Positions 1 to 9,557 are shown, counted from the stretch's first letter. The stretch: DNA of 64,000 nucleotides from Thermodesulfobacteriota bacterium (GCA_040753795.1 JBFMDX010000013.1:62001-126000), one strand, 5' to 3'. Program-made: numbers and translations. The notes: generated by a model from the letters alone, not told the origin.

Positions 1-445
1 TCAGGGATAATAAGATGATAAACCAGGTCATCGGTTGATCGATAATCATCCGCGTTCTGGCATACCTGATCAGAAAAAACAGATGGAGGATATAAACAGC
101 GTAGCGGAATACAAATAACAGCGACAGGCCGCCTATCTGGTAACACAGATAAAAAAAGATCTGCGCCAGCCAGGTCGCGTAAGGGATATCTTTACCGGCA
201 GGCGTCCAGGTAAACGCCTGATGATCGACTACCAGCGTATGGTTCTTGACGATATATTTACCATAAGAAAGATGGAACCAGATATCACCGTCGGTTATGG
301 GCCGGGTACCGAAGTTGACGACGGTAAAAAACAGCGACAGGGTAAAAATGACGGTCAATAAACCGGACCGGGATGAGGGAAAAACCGTTTCCCCGTGGGC
401 ATTCAGTTGTTGAAAAGTTAGTTTCCGCTGGCTGATATGGCCCAT
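1..445 (-). CDS. Multipass membrane protein, GT-C-like, N-terminal part (cut by window edge)
   Basis: The first 148 residues are visible, reading from position 445 to the window edge, and the C-terminus is missing. The ATG is directly preceded by an in-frame TAG, so no earlier start in this frame is possible. After a polar N-terminus comes a hydrophobic segment (about residues 28-45), then the pattern DGDIWFHLSYGKYI. This acidic 'D-x-D-x-WxH-x-x-x-G' loop after the first membrane helix resembles membrane proteins with a GT-C glycosyltransferase-like fold. More hydrophobic stretches follow around residues 80-105 and 120-148. It lies 52 bases downstream of the radical SAM gene on the same strand, so the two may be co-transcribed. 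Substrate and function cannot be read from this fragment. Confidence 0.6.
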   Translation of the reverse strand, partial: MGHISQRKLTFQQLNAHGETVFPSSRSGLLTVIFTLSLFFTVVNFGTRPITDGDIWFHLSYGKYIVKNHTLVVDHQAFTWTPAGKDIPYATWLAQIFFYLCYQIGGLSLLFVFRYAVYILHLFFLIRYARTRMIIDQPMTWFIILLSL

Positions 446-497
446 CTATCGTACCGTTCTTATCCGCATCTTGTCCGGACGAAAATTGTTTTTGCCT

Positions 498-2054
498 TTA
501 TCCTGATTGGTTCCGGCTAACCCGATTACTCATTTTTGATTTTCTGAACATAAATATCAGCGCTTGAAAGGCGTGAATGGAAAACGTCCGCAGGAATTTG
601 GGATCTTGCAGCAGTTGGCGGGAATAATAGTCCAGAAAGCCCCTGGGATTGATGAAGGGAAAACGGCAGAGATTGGTGAAATAGGTCAGGACCTGAATCC
701 GACGCAGATCGGCGGTGGTAAAATCTCCCGTGGCCAGATCCGACTGAAAATAATTATTGGCCTCATGGTAGGCGTAGTCGGCACGGATATATCCCTCCTG
801 CAGGCACTTTTCCCAGAGTTCAGAGCCCGGCAGGGGGTTGAAAATAAACGGGCAGATATAATCCAGCTTCAGATCCAGGGCAAACCGCATTGATTTTCTG
901 ATGGCGGCCAGGCTTTCGCCGGGAAACCCGATAATAAAATAGCCGACGGTCCCGATCCCGTGTTTTTTGGCCAGGCCAGCCACTTCCCGGACCTTATCAA
1001 AGGAGAACGGCTTTTTAACGAAAGCGTCAAATGATTCCCGGCTCCCGGACTCTATGGCCAGAGTGATTTCATAACAGCCGCTTTTCTTCATCAGCCGGAT
1101 CATCTCTTCATCCAGCGTCCATAGGGCAATGCCATTGGGCGTGTTCCAGGGCATGGCCAGACCGCGCTCGACCATACCGGAAAAAATCGCCCGGGCCCTT
1201 GGCCGGTCGATGGTGAGATTATCGTCCTGCCATTTCAGTTCTTCAACGCCAAATTTCTCTCTAAGATGAGTGATTTCCGCCAGCACGTTTTCGGCCGAAC
1301 GCTTGCGGAAACGCCCCCCCCAGTGCCGCCAGGAGGAACAGAAGGGACAGGCGTGAGGACATCCGCGGCTGGAGACAATCGGCGTGTTCCGTTTTTTACG
1401 CCAGTGCAACCCCATGGGGACCATGGCGTCAAAATACTTTTCCATGGGCAGCAGGTCCCGGGCAGGAAACGGCAGGGTATCCAGGTTTGCTATCCACTTT
1501 GTCCGCGGATTGATTTTGACCTGTCCGTTTTCCCGCCAGGCGATTCCGTCGATGGCCTCCCGGCCTCCGCCCCGGTTATGGGCCTCGATGATAGCCCGCA
1601 GACCGAGTTCGCCCTCACCCAGCACGACATAATCCACGTCCGTGGATGTCAGAACGAACTCCGGCAGAAAAGAGGGATGCGTCCCCCCCGCCACCACGAC
1701 TATATCCCGATCGATATCTTTCTTGAGCCTGCGACTGATTTCGGCGATACAGGCGGCCTGCCCGGAAAACAGGCAGGACAGGCCGACCATATCCGGTGAA
1801 AACGCCCGGATACGGGCAATGATGTCTTCATAGGAGAGGCCCACCCGCTCCATGATCCCCCGCACCGGTATTCTTCTGTCCGGTGCTTCCGCCAGGCAGT
1901 CCAGCAGTGCGACATCGACCATGTCCCGGATATATGCGGCCAGAGAGGCGATGCCCATGGGCGGGCACACCATGGTATCGACCTGCCGGATATCATACAT
2001 GGGCGGGAAGATCAGCATTACCCGTTTGATGGGTCGCAAACCGACTTTAGTCAT
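498..2054 (-). CDS. B12-binding-domain radical SAM protein
   Basis: This 518-residue protein has an N-terminal Rossmann-like cobalamin-binding domain (about residues 10-150: LIFPPMYDIRQ at the start, VVAGGTHPSF near 120). A radical SAM domain follows, with the [4Fe-4S] cysteines C232, C236 and C239 in GCPHACPFCS. The arrangement is that of the large B12-binding radical SAM group (BchE-like, many methyltransferases and cyclases). 'GEGE' near residue 147 and the 'IESGS' stretch near residue 350 are typical of that group. The substrate cannot be predicted from sequence, and the neighbouring membrane protein suggests only a possible link to envelope or lipid modification. The gene diverges from rpsT across a gap of about 240 bases. 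Confidence 0.85.
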   Translation of the reverse strand: MTKVGLRPIKRVMLIFPPMYDIRQVDTMVCPPMGIASLAAYIRDMVDVALLDCLAEAPDRRIPVRGIMERVGLSYEDIIARIRAFSPDMVGLSCLFSGQAACIAEISRRLKKDIDRDIVVVAGGTHPSFLPEFVLTSTDVDYVVLGEGELGLRAIIEAHNRGGGREAIDGIAWRENGQVKINPRTKWIANLDTLPFPARDLLPMEKYFDAMVPMGLHWRKKRNTPIVSSRGCPHACPFCSSWRHWGGRFRKRSAENVLAEITHLREKFGVEELKWQDDNLTIDRPRARAIFSGMVERGLAMPWNTPNGIALWTLDEEMIRLMKKSGCYEITLAIESGSRESFDAFVKKPFSFDKVREVAGLAKKHGIGTVGYFIIGFPGESLAAIRKSMRFALDLKLDYICPFIFNPLPGSELWEKCLQEGYIRADYAYHEANNYFQSDLATGDFTTADLRRIQVLTYFTNLCRFPFINPRGFLDYYSRQLLQDPKFLRTFSIHAFQALIFMFRKSKMSNRVSRNQSG

Positions 2055-2136
2055 CAGTACATCCCTGACAGACCATGCCGTTACCTGTTTTCGTTATGAA
2101 ATAGGTTGATACCGGAAAGCGTCCTTCAACTTTCCG

Positions 2137-2192
2137 TACCCTGCACCTTGAACCTCATACCCTGAACCTTATACCTCGTCCCTATATACCTC
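2137..2192. repeat. Low-complexity ACCTTGAACC/ACCTTATACC-type intergenic repeat
   Basis: Degenerate short units (CACCTTGAACC, CATACCCTGAACC, TTATACCTCG) are strung together upstream of the rpsT promoter. Closely similar units recur at 6301-6343, so this is a shared intergenic motif rather than part of a gene. Confidence 0.55.
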
Positions 2193-2222
2193 ACCCGCAT
2201 TTTACAAAAAAGAAAAAATATA

Positions 2223-2251
2223 TTGACAATCACTTATCAAAAGTCTTAAAT
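2223..2251 (+). promoter_or_regulatory. Sigma70-type promoter of rpsT
   Basis: A perfect -35 TTGACA (2223-2228) is followed by a 17-base spacer and a -10-like TTAAAT (2246-2251). The surrounding DNA is very AT-rich, as expected for a strong ribosomal-protein promoter. The rpsT start is 46 bases further on, behind an AAGGAGG ribosome site. Confidence 0.65.
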
Positions 2252-2297
2252 AAAAATTTTAAAAAACAACAACATGTTTTAAGGAGGCAAAGCAGCG

Positions 2298-2567
2298 GTG
2301 GCCAATCATGCATCAGCATTGAAACGAGTAAGACAGAGCGAAAAGCGCTCTTTGCGCAACAAATCCAGGAAAACGGCGGTCAAAACCGTCACCAAACGAC
2401 TGGAAGCCATGATCAGCGAGAGTAAACCCGAGGAAGCGGCCGGCCAGTTCAAAAAGGCCCAAAAAATGATCGCCAAAAACGCGGCCAAGGGCGTTTTCCA
2501 CAGGAAGACAGCCTCGCGGAAAATTTCACGCATGGCCAAACGATTGAATTCAATAACTTCTTCTTAA
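2298..2567 (+). CDS. rpsT: 30S ribosomal protein S20
   Basis: The 89-residue basic protein begins ANHASALKRVRQSEKRSLRN, the S20 signature, and continues as lysine/alanine-rich helices. S20 binds 16S rRNA in the small subunit. The start is GTG at 2298, 10 bases after a strong AAGGAGG (2281-2287). GTG fits S20, whose length is normally about 87-90 residues. The gene is monocistronic: it has its own promoter at 2223-2251 and a GC-rich hairpin after the stop at 2582-2614. It converges on lptE. Confidence 0.97.
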   Translation: MANHASALKRVRQSEKRSLRNKSRKTAVKTVTKRLEAMISESKPEEAAGQFKKAQKMIAKNAAKGVFHRKTASRKISRMAKRLNSITSS

Positions 2568-2581
2568 TCAATCATCCATTG

Positions 2582-2614
2582 ACGGCCTGTGCCCGGATCT
2601 CCGGCGCAGGCCGT
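2582..2614. terminator. GC-rich hairpin between convergent rpsT and lptE
   Basis: ACGGCCTG and CAGGCCGT form a perfect 8-bp outer stem, with further GC pairs inside around a CGGATCTCC loop. The T-tract afterwards is weak. The site lies 14 bases after the rpsT stop and may serve both converging transcripts. Confidence 0.55.
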
Positions 2615-2769
2615 ATGTTGGCATGCCATCGGATCCAATTCTTTACACTCTTATCCGCTTTTACGACTTGCACCCAGCTGTTTTTTAAAGTACCCGCGCC
2701 AGGCATAAAACAATAATACGTCAAGTCGGCTCCGGTAATAGAAGTAAATCCAGCGATGGGCTTCTTGCG

Positions 2770-3297
2770 TTAGAATCCGGCGGTCATCTGATTGTACATC
2801 CGTTGCGCCAGTTCTTCGGAAAGTTTTTCCACTGCCCGCCGCAGGTGCTGATCGGTGACGGATTTCTCGGCAGCAACCAGATAGTCTTCGCTCTCGCTGA
2901 TACGATCGACCGCCCACAAGGTCCGCCCATCCCGGGACACCAGCCGACCGCTCACCGTCACCCGCACCTGTCTCTCCACTGACGCGTATTCGTCCCGGTG
3001 ACTGACGGTGTCGGTGCTCACGGACTCGATCACGCCGGAGAAAAACGCGTCAGCCCCGTTCTTCTCCGCCAGGCTGTCAGGACGGCGCCGGGTAAACTCC
3101 CGGATCAGGCTGTCGGTAAAATTGCTCTCAATACCCAGCAGCGCGGACTTGTTTTTAAAAACCGATATAAAAACGGTGCCGGCACCGCCCGTCAGTTCAC
3201 CCGTCCCTGCGAAGCGATATCCGCAGCCGGCTATCACGGCCCAAAAAGCAAATGCCAGAATGAAAGCCAGCCCACCCGGCAATCCTGTTTTCCGCAT
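2770..3297 (-). CDS. lptE: LPS-assembly lipoprotein LptE
   Basis: This 175-residue lipoprotein has a hydrophobic signal peptide ending in a lipobox (VIAGC, with lipidated Cys about residue 25). GYRFAGTG follows, the usual start of mature LptE ('CGYxL/F'). LptE plugs the LptD barrel and helps place lipopolysaccharide in the outer leaflet. The middle matches LptE in its 'V-F-I-S-V-F-K-N-K-S' strand and the later 'V-x-R-Q-V-R-V-T-V-S-G-R' strand. It lies 16 bases downstream of leuS, a common leuS-lptE order in related genomes. holA, which often follows lptE there, is not in the 200 bases before rpsT. Confidence 0.85.
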   Translation of the reverse strand: MRKTGLPGGLAFILAFAFWAVIAGCGYRFAGTGELTGGAGTVFISVFKNKSALLGIESNFTDSLIREFTRRRPDSLAEKNGADAFFSGVIESVSTDTVSHRDEYASVERQVRVTVSGRLVSRDGRTLWAVDRISESEDYLVAAEKSVTDQHLRRAVEKLSEELAQRMYNQMTAGF

Positions 3298-3313
3298 TTT
3301 TTCGCCTTGTTGA

Positions 3314-5899
3314 TCAGATAACGATATTCACCAGTTTGCCGGGCACAACAATCACCTTCCGGACGGCTTTGTCGCCGATAAACTTTTTCACTGGTTCGCA
3401 GGCCAGGGCCATGTCCTTAAGGACCGGTTCGCCGTCCTCCGGAGAAGCCATGAATTTCCCTCTGAGCTTACCGTTGACCTGCACCACGATGACCTGCTCC
3501 TCCAGAACCAGGGCGGATTCCTGAAATACCGGCCAGGAGGCGAACAGGATGCTCCGGGCATGGCCCAGCGACGCCCAGGCCTCTTCGGAAAAATGAGGCG
3601 TTATGGGCGAAAGCAGCAGGGCCAGGGTCTGGATGACGCCCTTCATCACCTGGTGCGTCTCGGTAAGGCCATCGTCATCGACGGCATAGGCTTCGTTGAC
3701 CAGTTCCATGACGGCGCTGATGACGGTGTTAAAATGAAAGCGCTGATCAATGTCCACGGTGACCCGTTTGATGGTCTGGTGCATCTTCCGGAACAGGGGC
3801 TGCAGCCTTCCGGGGAGGGTTTCGATCCCGCCTTCGAACGGCTCAACATTCCTGACTGCACCCATCCACTGCGAGGAAATGCGCCAGACCCGGTTCATGA
3901 ACCGGTAGGCGCCTTCCACGCCCTGGTCGCTCCATTGCAGACTTTCCTCCGGAGGAGACACAAACAGACAGAACAGCCGGGTCACGTCGGCGCCGTAGCT
4001 GTCCAGCAGAAAATTCGGGTCGACCACGTTTTTCTTGGACTTGGACATTTTCTCCACCCGGCCGAACACGACCGCCTTCCCGCAGCGGGTGCAAACAGTC
4101 TGACCGTCTTTTCTGACGGCTTCTTCCGGGTACAGGTATCCATGTTCCGGGCAGGACACCGTCTCCTTGCAGACCATGCCCTGGGTGAGCAGGCGGGTAA
4201 ACGGCTCCTTAAAGTCAACCAGCCCCAGGTCGTGGAGCACCCGCGTGAAATAACGGGAGTAGAGCAGATGAAGCACGGCATGCTCGACCCCGCCGATATA
4301 TTGATCGGCCGGCATCCAGTAATCCACGGCGTCCCGGTCGAATATGGCGTCCGTGCTGCGCGGGCTGCAATACCGCAGGTAATACCAGGAAGAATCGACG
4401 AAGGTGTCCATGGTGTCCGTTTCCCGGCGGGCCTGGCCGCCGCATTGCGGGCAGGCAGCCCGTACAAAACTGTCCAGCACCGGCAGCGGCGATTTGCCGC
4501 CCGGTAGCAGGGCCGCGTCCACGGGCAGCACCACCGGCAGGTCGCCGTCTTTCACCGGCACGATGCCGCATTTATCGCAATGGATCATGGGGATGGGCGT
4601 GCCCCAGTACCGCTGCCGGGAAATCCCCCAGTCCCGCAGGCGGTAACTGACGGTTTTCCGCCCGATTCCCCGCTGTTCCAGACAGGCGGCGATGTCATCC
4701 AGGGCCTGGCGGTTGTCCCGGCCGTTGAAATCGCCGGAATTCACCAGGTTGCCCGGGCCGGCATAGGCTTCGGTCAGGTCCTCCGGCTTCAGGTCCCGGT
4801 CTTCGGGGTTGATGACCACAATGATGTCAAGACCGTATTTTTTCGCAAATTCAAAATCCCGCTGGTCATGGGCCGGAACGCTCATGACGGCGCCGGTGCC
4901 GTACTCCATGAGGGCGAAGTTGGCCGTGTAAACAGGCATGCGTCGGCCGGAAAAGGGATTGAGGCACCAGGCGCCGGTAAACACCCCTTCCTTTTCATAA
5001 GACTCGATGGTTTTACTGGTACGATCCGTGGCGGACATTTTTTCAACAAACCGGCGGACCGATTCCTCTTGAGAAGTCCCGGCGGCCAGCTGTTCCACCA
5101 GCGGGTGTTCCGGCGCCAGGCACATGAAAGTCGCGCCAAAAACCGTGTCCTGACGGGTGGTAAAAACGGGTATGACCAGGTCGCGTCCCTCCACGGGGAA
5201 ACGGATCTCGGCGCCGACGCTCTTGCCGATCCAGTTCTTCTGCATGGTCAGCACTTTTTCCGGCCAGCCCGGCAGACGGTCGCAGTAGTCCAGCAGGTCT
5301 TCGGCGTAATCGGTGATGCGGAAAAACCACTGGGGCAGCTTCTTCTGGCGCACCCGGCTGCCACAGCGCCAGCACTCGCCGGCCTCCACCTGTTCGTTGG
5401 CCAGTACGGTGGTGCACTTGTCGCACCAGTTGACGTAAGACTCCTTACGGTAGACCATGCCTTTTTCGAACATGCGGATAAACAGCCACTGTTCCCACTG
5501 GTAATATTCCGGACGGCAGGTGGCGATCTCCCGGCTCCAGTCATAGCTCAGGCCCATCCGCTTGAGCTGGGACCGCATGTAACTGATGTTGTTCCAGGTC
5601 CACTCCGAAGGATGGGTGTTGTTGGCGATGGCGGCATTTTCCGCCGGCATGCCGAAGGCGTCCCAGCCCATGGGATGCAGCACCGAATATCCCTGCATCC
5701 TTTTGTAGCGGGCGATCACGTCGCCGATGGTATAATTGCGGACATGGCCCATGTGGATCTTGCCGGACGGATAAGGGAACATTTCAAAGGGATAATATTT
5801 CTTGTGCCCCTGTTCCTCGGTCGCCCGGAACAGGGCGTTCTTTTCCCAAAAGGACTGCCACTTCTCTTCGATTTCCTTAAATGGGTACTTCTCATCCAT
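3314..5899 (-). CDS. leuS: Leucine--tRNA ligase
   Basis: This class I aminoacyl-tRNA synthetase of about 861 residues charges tRNA-Leu. The HIGH motif appears as [12 protein letters not shown] near residue 45 and KMSKS as [11 protein letters not shown] near residue 615. Between them lie the inserted CP1 editing domain and paired Cys zinc-binding motifs (CxxC near 155-175 and 430-480). I place the start at ATG 5899 ([11 protein letters not shown]), with GGAGGG ten bases upstream. A GTG at 5917 is in frame but overlaps that ribosome site, so it is unlikely. The gene leads a leuS-lptE unit. Confidence 0.96.
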   Translation of the reverse strand: MDEKYPFKEIEEKWQSFWEKNALFRATEEQGHKKYYPFEMFPYPSGKIHMGHVRNYTIGDVIARYKRMQGYSVLHPMGWDAFGMPAENAAIANNTHPSEWTWNNISYMRSQLKRMGLSYDWSREIATCRPEYYQWEQWLFIRMFEKGMVYRKESYVNWCDKCTTVLANEQVEAGECWRCGSRVRQKKLPQWFFRITDYAEDLLDYCDRLPGWPEKVLTMQKNWIGKSVGAEIRFPVEGRDLVIPVFTTRQDTVFGATFMCLAPEHPLVEQLAAGTSQEESVRRFVEKMSATDRTSKTIESYEKEGVFTGAWCLNPFSGRRMPVYTANFALMEYGTGAVMSVPAHDQRDFEFAKKYGLDIIVVINPEDRDLKPEDLTEAYAGPGNLVNSGDFNGRDNRQALDDIAACLEQRGIGRKTVSYRLRDWGISRQRYWGTPIPMIHCDKCGIVPVKDGDLPVVLPVDAALLPGGKSPLPVLDSFVRAACPQCGGQARRETDTMDTFVDSSWYYLRYCSPRSTDAIFDRDAVDYWMPADQYIGGVEHAVLHLLYSRYFTRVLHDLGLVDFKEPFTRLLTQGMVCKETVSCPEHGYLYPEEAVRKDGQTVCTRCGKAVVFGRVEKMSKSKKNVVDPNFLLDSYGADVTRLFCLFVSPPEESLQWSDQGVEGAYRFMNRVWRISSQWMGAVRNVEPFEGGIETLPGRLQPLFRKMHQTIKRVTVDIDQRFHFNTVISAVMELVNEAYAVDDDGLTETHQVMKGVIQTLALLLSPITPHFSEEAWASLGHARSILFASWPVFQESALVLEEQVIVVQVNGKLRGKFMASPEDGEPVLKDMALACEPVKKFIGDKAVRKVIVVPGKLVNIVI

Positions 5900-5928
5900 G
5901 TATGTACTGCCCTCCACTATTGGCTAAA

Positions 5929-5963
5929 AGGGTTCAAGGGGTCGAGGGGCCAAGGGGTCAAGT
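5929..5963. repeat. Low-complexity GGGTTCAAGGGGTCGAGGGG repeat upstream of leuS
   Basis: Four degenerate units of the form 'AAGGGGTC(A/G)AG' follow each other in the leuS upstream region. They are the reverse complement of the CCTTGAACCCC-type units seen elsewhere in the window. Confidence 0.5.
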
Positions 5964-6003
5964 GAACCCCATCGCCCTGTCATCTCCACCCCATGGCAAT
6001 GTC

Positions 6004-6222
6004 TTATCTGATCAAATCCTTAACAATGAGATATATAAAAACCCCTGGGACAAAAACACCACAAAAAACCGAGATTAAAACTTCAATGATCATAAAAAAT
6101 CTGTTTGCAAAACCCGACGCCTTCCATTCTTGGATTTGGGCTCTCCGAAATTTGGAATTAAAAATAAACGCCCAGAAGAATATAAAATAGCCGGCAATCT
6201 CAACCGCGTCACCCACTGCCAT
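6004..6222 (-). CDS. Small two-helix membrane protein, unknown function
   Basis: This 72-residue hypothetical protein begins MAVGDAVEIAGYFIFFWAFI. One hydrophobic helix spans about residues 7-22 and another about 45-66, separated by a polar, basic linker (FRRAQIQEWKASGFANR). The start is ATG 6222, preceded by AGGA at a spacing of 8. Hydrophobic and charged segments alternate cleanly, and no other gene overlaps the stretch, which favours real coding. I do not recognise a family. It stands between hldE and leuS on the same strand, with repeat-like DNA on both sides, so it is probably transcribed alone. Confidence 0.55.
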   Translation of the reverse strand: MAVGDAVEIAGYFIFFWAFIFNSKFRRAQIQEWKASGFANRFFMIIEVLISVFCGVFVPGVFIYLIVKDLIR

Positions 6223-6252
6223 GTATTATTCCTGTAATCTTTGCGCCCCTCT

Positions 6253-6343
6253 CCCCTCAACGCCTCAACCTCTCAACGCGCTACTTGTAGCGCCCTCCCC
6301 CCTTGTACCTTACACCTTATACCTTATACCTTGAACCTTTACC
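6253..6343. repeat. Low-complexity CTCAACG and ACCTTATACC repeats
   Basis: Two short-unit arrays lie back to back after hldE. CTCAACGCCTCAACCTCTC (6257-6275) is built from 'CTCAAC(G/C)' units. TACACCTTATACCTTATACC with a following TTGAACC (6310-6336) is built from 'ACCTTATACC' units. The second array resembles 2137-2192, and the first resembles 35560-35650. Confidence 0.55.
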
Positions 6344-7790
6344 CCCCGTTCTCCTGTTTCACCGCGTTGATAATTCCCGTCGTACTCATGCCCTCCTTCA
6401 GAGGTACCAGACATACCCTGCCACCGTAATCCTCCACCACCTCACGGCCGACCACGGTTTCCGGACGGTAGTCGCCGCCTTTGACCAGGACATCGGGCTT
6501 GAAGGCCGTGATCAGCTCCAGCGGCGTGTCCTCGGAAAAGAGAACGACCATGTCCACACAGCCGATAGCCGCCAGTAGCGCGGCTCGTTCCTGTTCAGGG
6601 AGTACCGGGCGGCTGGGGCCTTTCAGGCGCCGGACCGAGTCATCGGAATTGAGACCGACGATCAGTCGGTCCCCCTCTTTGGCCGCGGCATGCAGCAGCT
6701 TGACGTGCCCGGTGTGCAGCAGGTCAAAACAGCCGTTGGTAAACACAATCCGGCTCCCTTCCCGGCGCCAGACAGCAATCATCTTCTCGGCTTCAGCCCG
6801 GGAAAAGATTTTTCCGTCCGCGGCCCGATGCCGGCCCCGGATCACGGCTTCCAGTTCGACCGTGGTAACCGGCACGGTGCCGACCTTCTGCACCACAATG
6901 CCGGCGGCGCAATTGGCCAGAACCGCCGCGTCGCCCATGGGCAGGCCGCAACCATACGCCGCCGCCACGACGCTGACCACCGTATCGCCGGCCCCGGACA
7001 CGTCAAACACTTCCCGGGCTTCGGTGGCGATGTGCATGGGTGCCATCTTCCGGCCGAACAGGGACATGCCCCGGCCGCCCCGGGTTACCAGCAGATATTC
7101 CAGATGGTATTTTCTGATGACCTCGGCGGCCTGTTCCTCGAACCGGCCTTCATCATCGACAGGGACGGAGCAGACGGCGGCAAATTCAGCGGCATTGGGA
7201 GTGACGCAGGTGGCCCGCTCGTACCGCGACCAGTCGCTTCCCTTGGGATCGACAAACACCGGCACGCCGGCGGCCGTGCAGCGGGAAATAAACACTTCCG
7301 TCAGGCCATCGGCGAATAGCCCCTTGCCGTAATCCGACAGGATAACCACATCCGATCCGGCCGCCCGTTCCTCGAAATCGGCGATCAGGCGGTCTTCATT
7401 CCGGTCACTCGCCGCCCACCGGCGTTCCTCGTCCAGGCGGACCAGTTGCTGCTTCTGGGCGATCACCCGTGTTTTGGTGGTGGTGATATGACGGTCGTCC
7501 TTCATCACGCGGTCATTAATGTTATTCTCCTCCAGAAGCCGGGCCACGCACTCGCCGGCCGGATCGTCGCCGCGGACACCGATCAGAGAAACGCGACAGC
7601 CCAGACCGGCCAGGTTAAGGGCCACGTTGCCGGCCCCGCCCAGTGTGTATGTTTTCCCGGTGACATTCACTACCGGCACCGGCGCCTCCGGCGAAATCCG
7701 GCCGACCTCGCCCCAGTAATATACATCCAGCATGACATCACCGGCCACCAGTACGCGGCAGGATGAAAGGTCAGGACAGTAGATGGTCAT
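6339..7790 (-). CDS. hldE: Bifunctional heptose-7-phosphate kinase / heptose-1-phosphate adenylyltransferase
   Basis: This 483-residue fusion makes ADP-heptose for the LPS inner core. The N-terminal ribokinase/PfkB-type kinase (about residues 1-320) has GGAGNVALNL near residue 52 and the C-terminal kinase motif DVSGAGDTVVSVV near 265. The C-terminal nucleotidyltransferase (about 350-483) has TNGCFDLLHTGHVKLL with its HxGH motif. The length matches full two-domain HldE (about 475 residues). The start ATG 7790 has AGAGGA upstream. gmhA lies 16 bases upstream on the same strand, then hldD, giving a compact hldD-gmhA-hldE operon that covers most of the pathway; the GmhB phosphatase is not in the window. 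Confidence 0.95.
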   Translation of the reverse strand: MTIYCPDLSSCRVLVAGDVMLDVYYWGEVGRISPEAPVPVVNVTGKTYTLGGAGNVALNLAGLGCRVSLIGVRGDDPAGECVARLLEENNINDRVMKDDRHITTTKTRVIAQKQQLVRLDEERRWAASDRNEDRLIADFEERAAGSDVVILSDYGKGLFADGLTEVFISRCTAAGVPVFVDPKGSDWSRYERATCVTPNAAEFAAVCSVPVDDEGRFEEQAAEVIRKYHLEYLLVTRGGRGMSLFGRKMAPMHIATEAREVFDVSGAGDTVVSVVAAAYGCGLPMGDAAVLANCAAGIVVQKVGTVPVTTVELEAVIRGRHRAADGKIFSRAEAEKMIAVWRREGSRIVFTNGCFDLLHTGHVKLLHAAAKEGDRLIVGLNSDDSVRRLKGPSRPVLPEQERAALLAAIGCVDMVVLFSEDTPLELITAFKPDVLVKGGDYRPETVVGREVVEDYGGRVCLVPLKEGMSTTGIINAVKQENGG

Positions 7791-7806
7791 GAATGACGTC
7801 CTCTTT

Positions 7807-8373
7807 TTATGTGTTGGTCTCTTCCACGACCGCCGCGAAAAAATGCAGAATCAGGGCGTGGGCCTCCTGAATGCGGGCCGTGTTGCCGGACGGAACGATA
7901 ATGACATGGTCGGCGCGGTCCTTGAGCCGCCCGCCGTCCCGGCCGCACAGGACGATGGTGACCAGGCCCATCTCCCGGGCCGCATCCACGGCGTCGACGA
8001 CATTCCCGGAATTACCGGAAGTGGAAATACCCACCAGGGCGTCTCCGCTTGCGGCCAGCCCCTGCAACTGCCGCGTGAAAATACGGTCGTAGGCGTAGTC
8101 GTTGCTGACCGCGGTCAGGATGGAGGTGTCGGTGGTCAGGGCAACGGCCGGGAAGGGCCGCCGCTCCTTTTCAAACCGGCCAATGAGTTCGGCCGCAAAA
8201 TGCTGAGCATCGGCCGCGGATCCCCCGTTGCCGCAGACAAAAACACGGCCGCCGCGGCCGATAACCAGCCCCAGTGTCCGGGCAGCGGTGGTGATGATCT
8301 CCCCCAGACCGGCCAGACGGGTCATACAGGCCTGGTGATCGCTGATAAGGGCATCAAAAGATGGTATCATCAA
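7807..8373 (-). CDS. gmhA: Sedoheptulose-7-phosphate isomerase
   Basis: The 188-residue SIS-domain enzyme catalyses the first step of ADP-heptose synthesis, turning sedoheptulose 7-phosphate into heptose 7-phosphate. Diagnostic segments are GNGGSAADAQHFAAEL near residue 50, which binds phosphate and zinc, and GISTSGNSGNVV near 115, the sugar-phosphate loop. The family length is about 190. It sits between hldD (7 bases) and hldE (16 bases) in the same orientation, so the three are almost certainly co-transcribed. Confidence 0.95.
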   Translation of the reverse strand: MMIPSFDALISDHQACMTRLAGLGEIITTAARTLGLVIGRGGRVFVCGNGGSAADAQHFAAELIGRFEKERRPFPAVALTTDTSILTAVSNDYAYDRIFTRQLQGLAASGDALVGISTSGNSGNVVDAVDAAREMGLVTIVLCGRDGGRLKDRADHVIIVPSGNTARIQEAHALILHFFAAVVEETNT

Positions 8374-8380
8374 TAAATCC

Positions 8381-9349
8381 TCACAGATGTGGATCCGCCT
8401 GACGCAGGTACCGGTTTACATAGTCGGCCACGGCATCCTCCAGGGGAGTGAAGACCGACGGGCAGCCGACAGCGGCCAGGCGATCCGTTTCCGCCTCGGT
8501 AAAATACTGGTAACGGTCCCGGAGCGTTTCCGGCATGTCCATATACTCGATCCGCGGCTCCATGCCCATGGCGGAAAAAACCGCCCGGGCCAGATCGTTC
8601 CAGGTACGGGACCGGCCGGTACCGATATTGTAAAGCCCGTTTACGTCCGGGTGTTCGATCAGCCAGCCGATGATGTCGGCGCAGTCTTTGACGTAGACGA
8701 AATCCCGCTTCTGCCCGCCGTCCTCATATTCATCCCGGTATGACTTGAACAGCCGGATCACGCCCGTTTCCCGGACCTGGGCGAAGGCCTTGACGACCAC
8801 GCTGCGCATATCCCCCTTGTGATATTCATTGGGTCCGAAGACATTGAAGAACTTGAGGCTCGCCAGCCGGTCCAGAACCCCGTGCCGCCGCGCCCAGAGA
8901 TCGAACAGATGCTTGGAGTAGCCATACATGTTCAGCGGCGCCAGCCGGTCGAGCCCGTCCGGATTATCTGAAAACCCCCGGCTGCCGTCTCCGTAAGTCG
9001 CGGCGCTGGAAGCGTTGATAAACCGGATATTCCGGTAGACGGCAAACTGCGCCAGACGCCGGGAATAGTGGTAATTGTTTTCCATTAAATAGTCGGCGTC
9101 AGGCTCGGTGGTGGATGAACAGGCGCCCATATGGACGATGACGTCGATGTTATCGATCTGGCCGTTGACCAGTTTCTCGATAAACGCTGTTTTGTGCATA
9201 TAGTCCAGATAGCGCCGGTTGACGAGATTCTTCCATTTATCGGTCAGGCCGAGGTTATCCACCACCAGGATATCGTCCCGTCCGGTCCCGTTTAATTTCC
9301 AGACAACAGCGCTGCCGATAAAACCGGCTCCGCCAGTCACGATGATCAT
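8381..9349 (-). CDS. hldD: ADP-glyceromanno-heptose 6-epimerase
   Basis: The product is a 322-residue extended short-chain dehydrogenase/reductase that interconverts ADP-D-glycero- and ADP-L-glycero-D-manno-heptose for the LPS core. The NADP-binding motif GGAGFIGSAV stands at residues 6-15 and the catalytic Tyr-Lys pair is in MYGYSKHLFD. I start it at ATG 9349 (MIIVTGGAGFIG) behind GGAGACGGGG. The frame runs 25 codons further upstream, but that segment (basic, unlike any SDR) would lengthen the family's usual 310-325 residues. It is first in the heptose operon and is divergent from rng. Confidence 0.95.
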   Translation of the reverse strand: MIIVTGGAGFIGSAVVWKLNGTGRDDILVVDNLGLTDKWKNLVNRRYLDYMHKTAFIEKLVNGQIDNIDVIVHMGACSSTTEPDADYLMENNYHYSRRLAQFAVYRNIRFINASSAATYGDGSRGFSDNPDGLDRLAPLNMYGYSKHLFDLWARRHGVLDRLASLKFFNVFGPNEYHKGDMRSVVVKAFAQVRETGVIRLFKSYRDEYEDGGQKRDFVYVKDCADIIGWLIEHPDVNGLYNIGTGRSRTWNDLARAVFSAMGMEPRIEYMDMPETLRDRYQYFTEAETDRLAAVGCPSVFTPLEDAVADYVNRYLRQADPHL

Positions 9350-9528
9350 CCCCGTCTCCGTTCTGTTCGATGTTCGGCGATCCCCGGGCCGCCTGACTTT
9401 AAAAAAATACCTTCCGGACGCCATTTACTGCTGATTTGTGCCATAAACGCCGGGAAAAGGCAACCCCATCCGGATTTTTTCCAGGGCCACCTTTTTTCCG
9501 GTACCGTCGCCGGAGAACTGAAAAACGA

Positions 9529-9557
9529 TTGACTTGTTTGGCTAAATTTCATATTTG
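9529..9557 (+). promoter_or_regulatory. Candidate promoter of the rng-yajC side
   Basis: TTGACT (9529-9534), a 17-base spacer and TATTTG (9552-9557) lie in an AT-rich stretch about 95 bases before rng. An imperfect inverted repeat, TTCCAA ... TTGGAA, overlaps its downstream edge and could be an operator. Confidence 0.4.

Noticed and set aside
2651-2917. Minus-strand frame of 88 codons overlapping the end of lptE
   Set aside because: The first half is the out-of-frame shadow of lptE. Only about 35 codons after lptE (YFYYRSRLDVLLFYAWRGYF) look protein-like, and no start codon or ribosome site lies nearby. A relic of holA is conceivable but unsupported.
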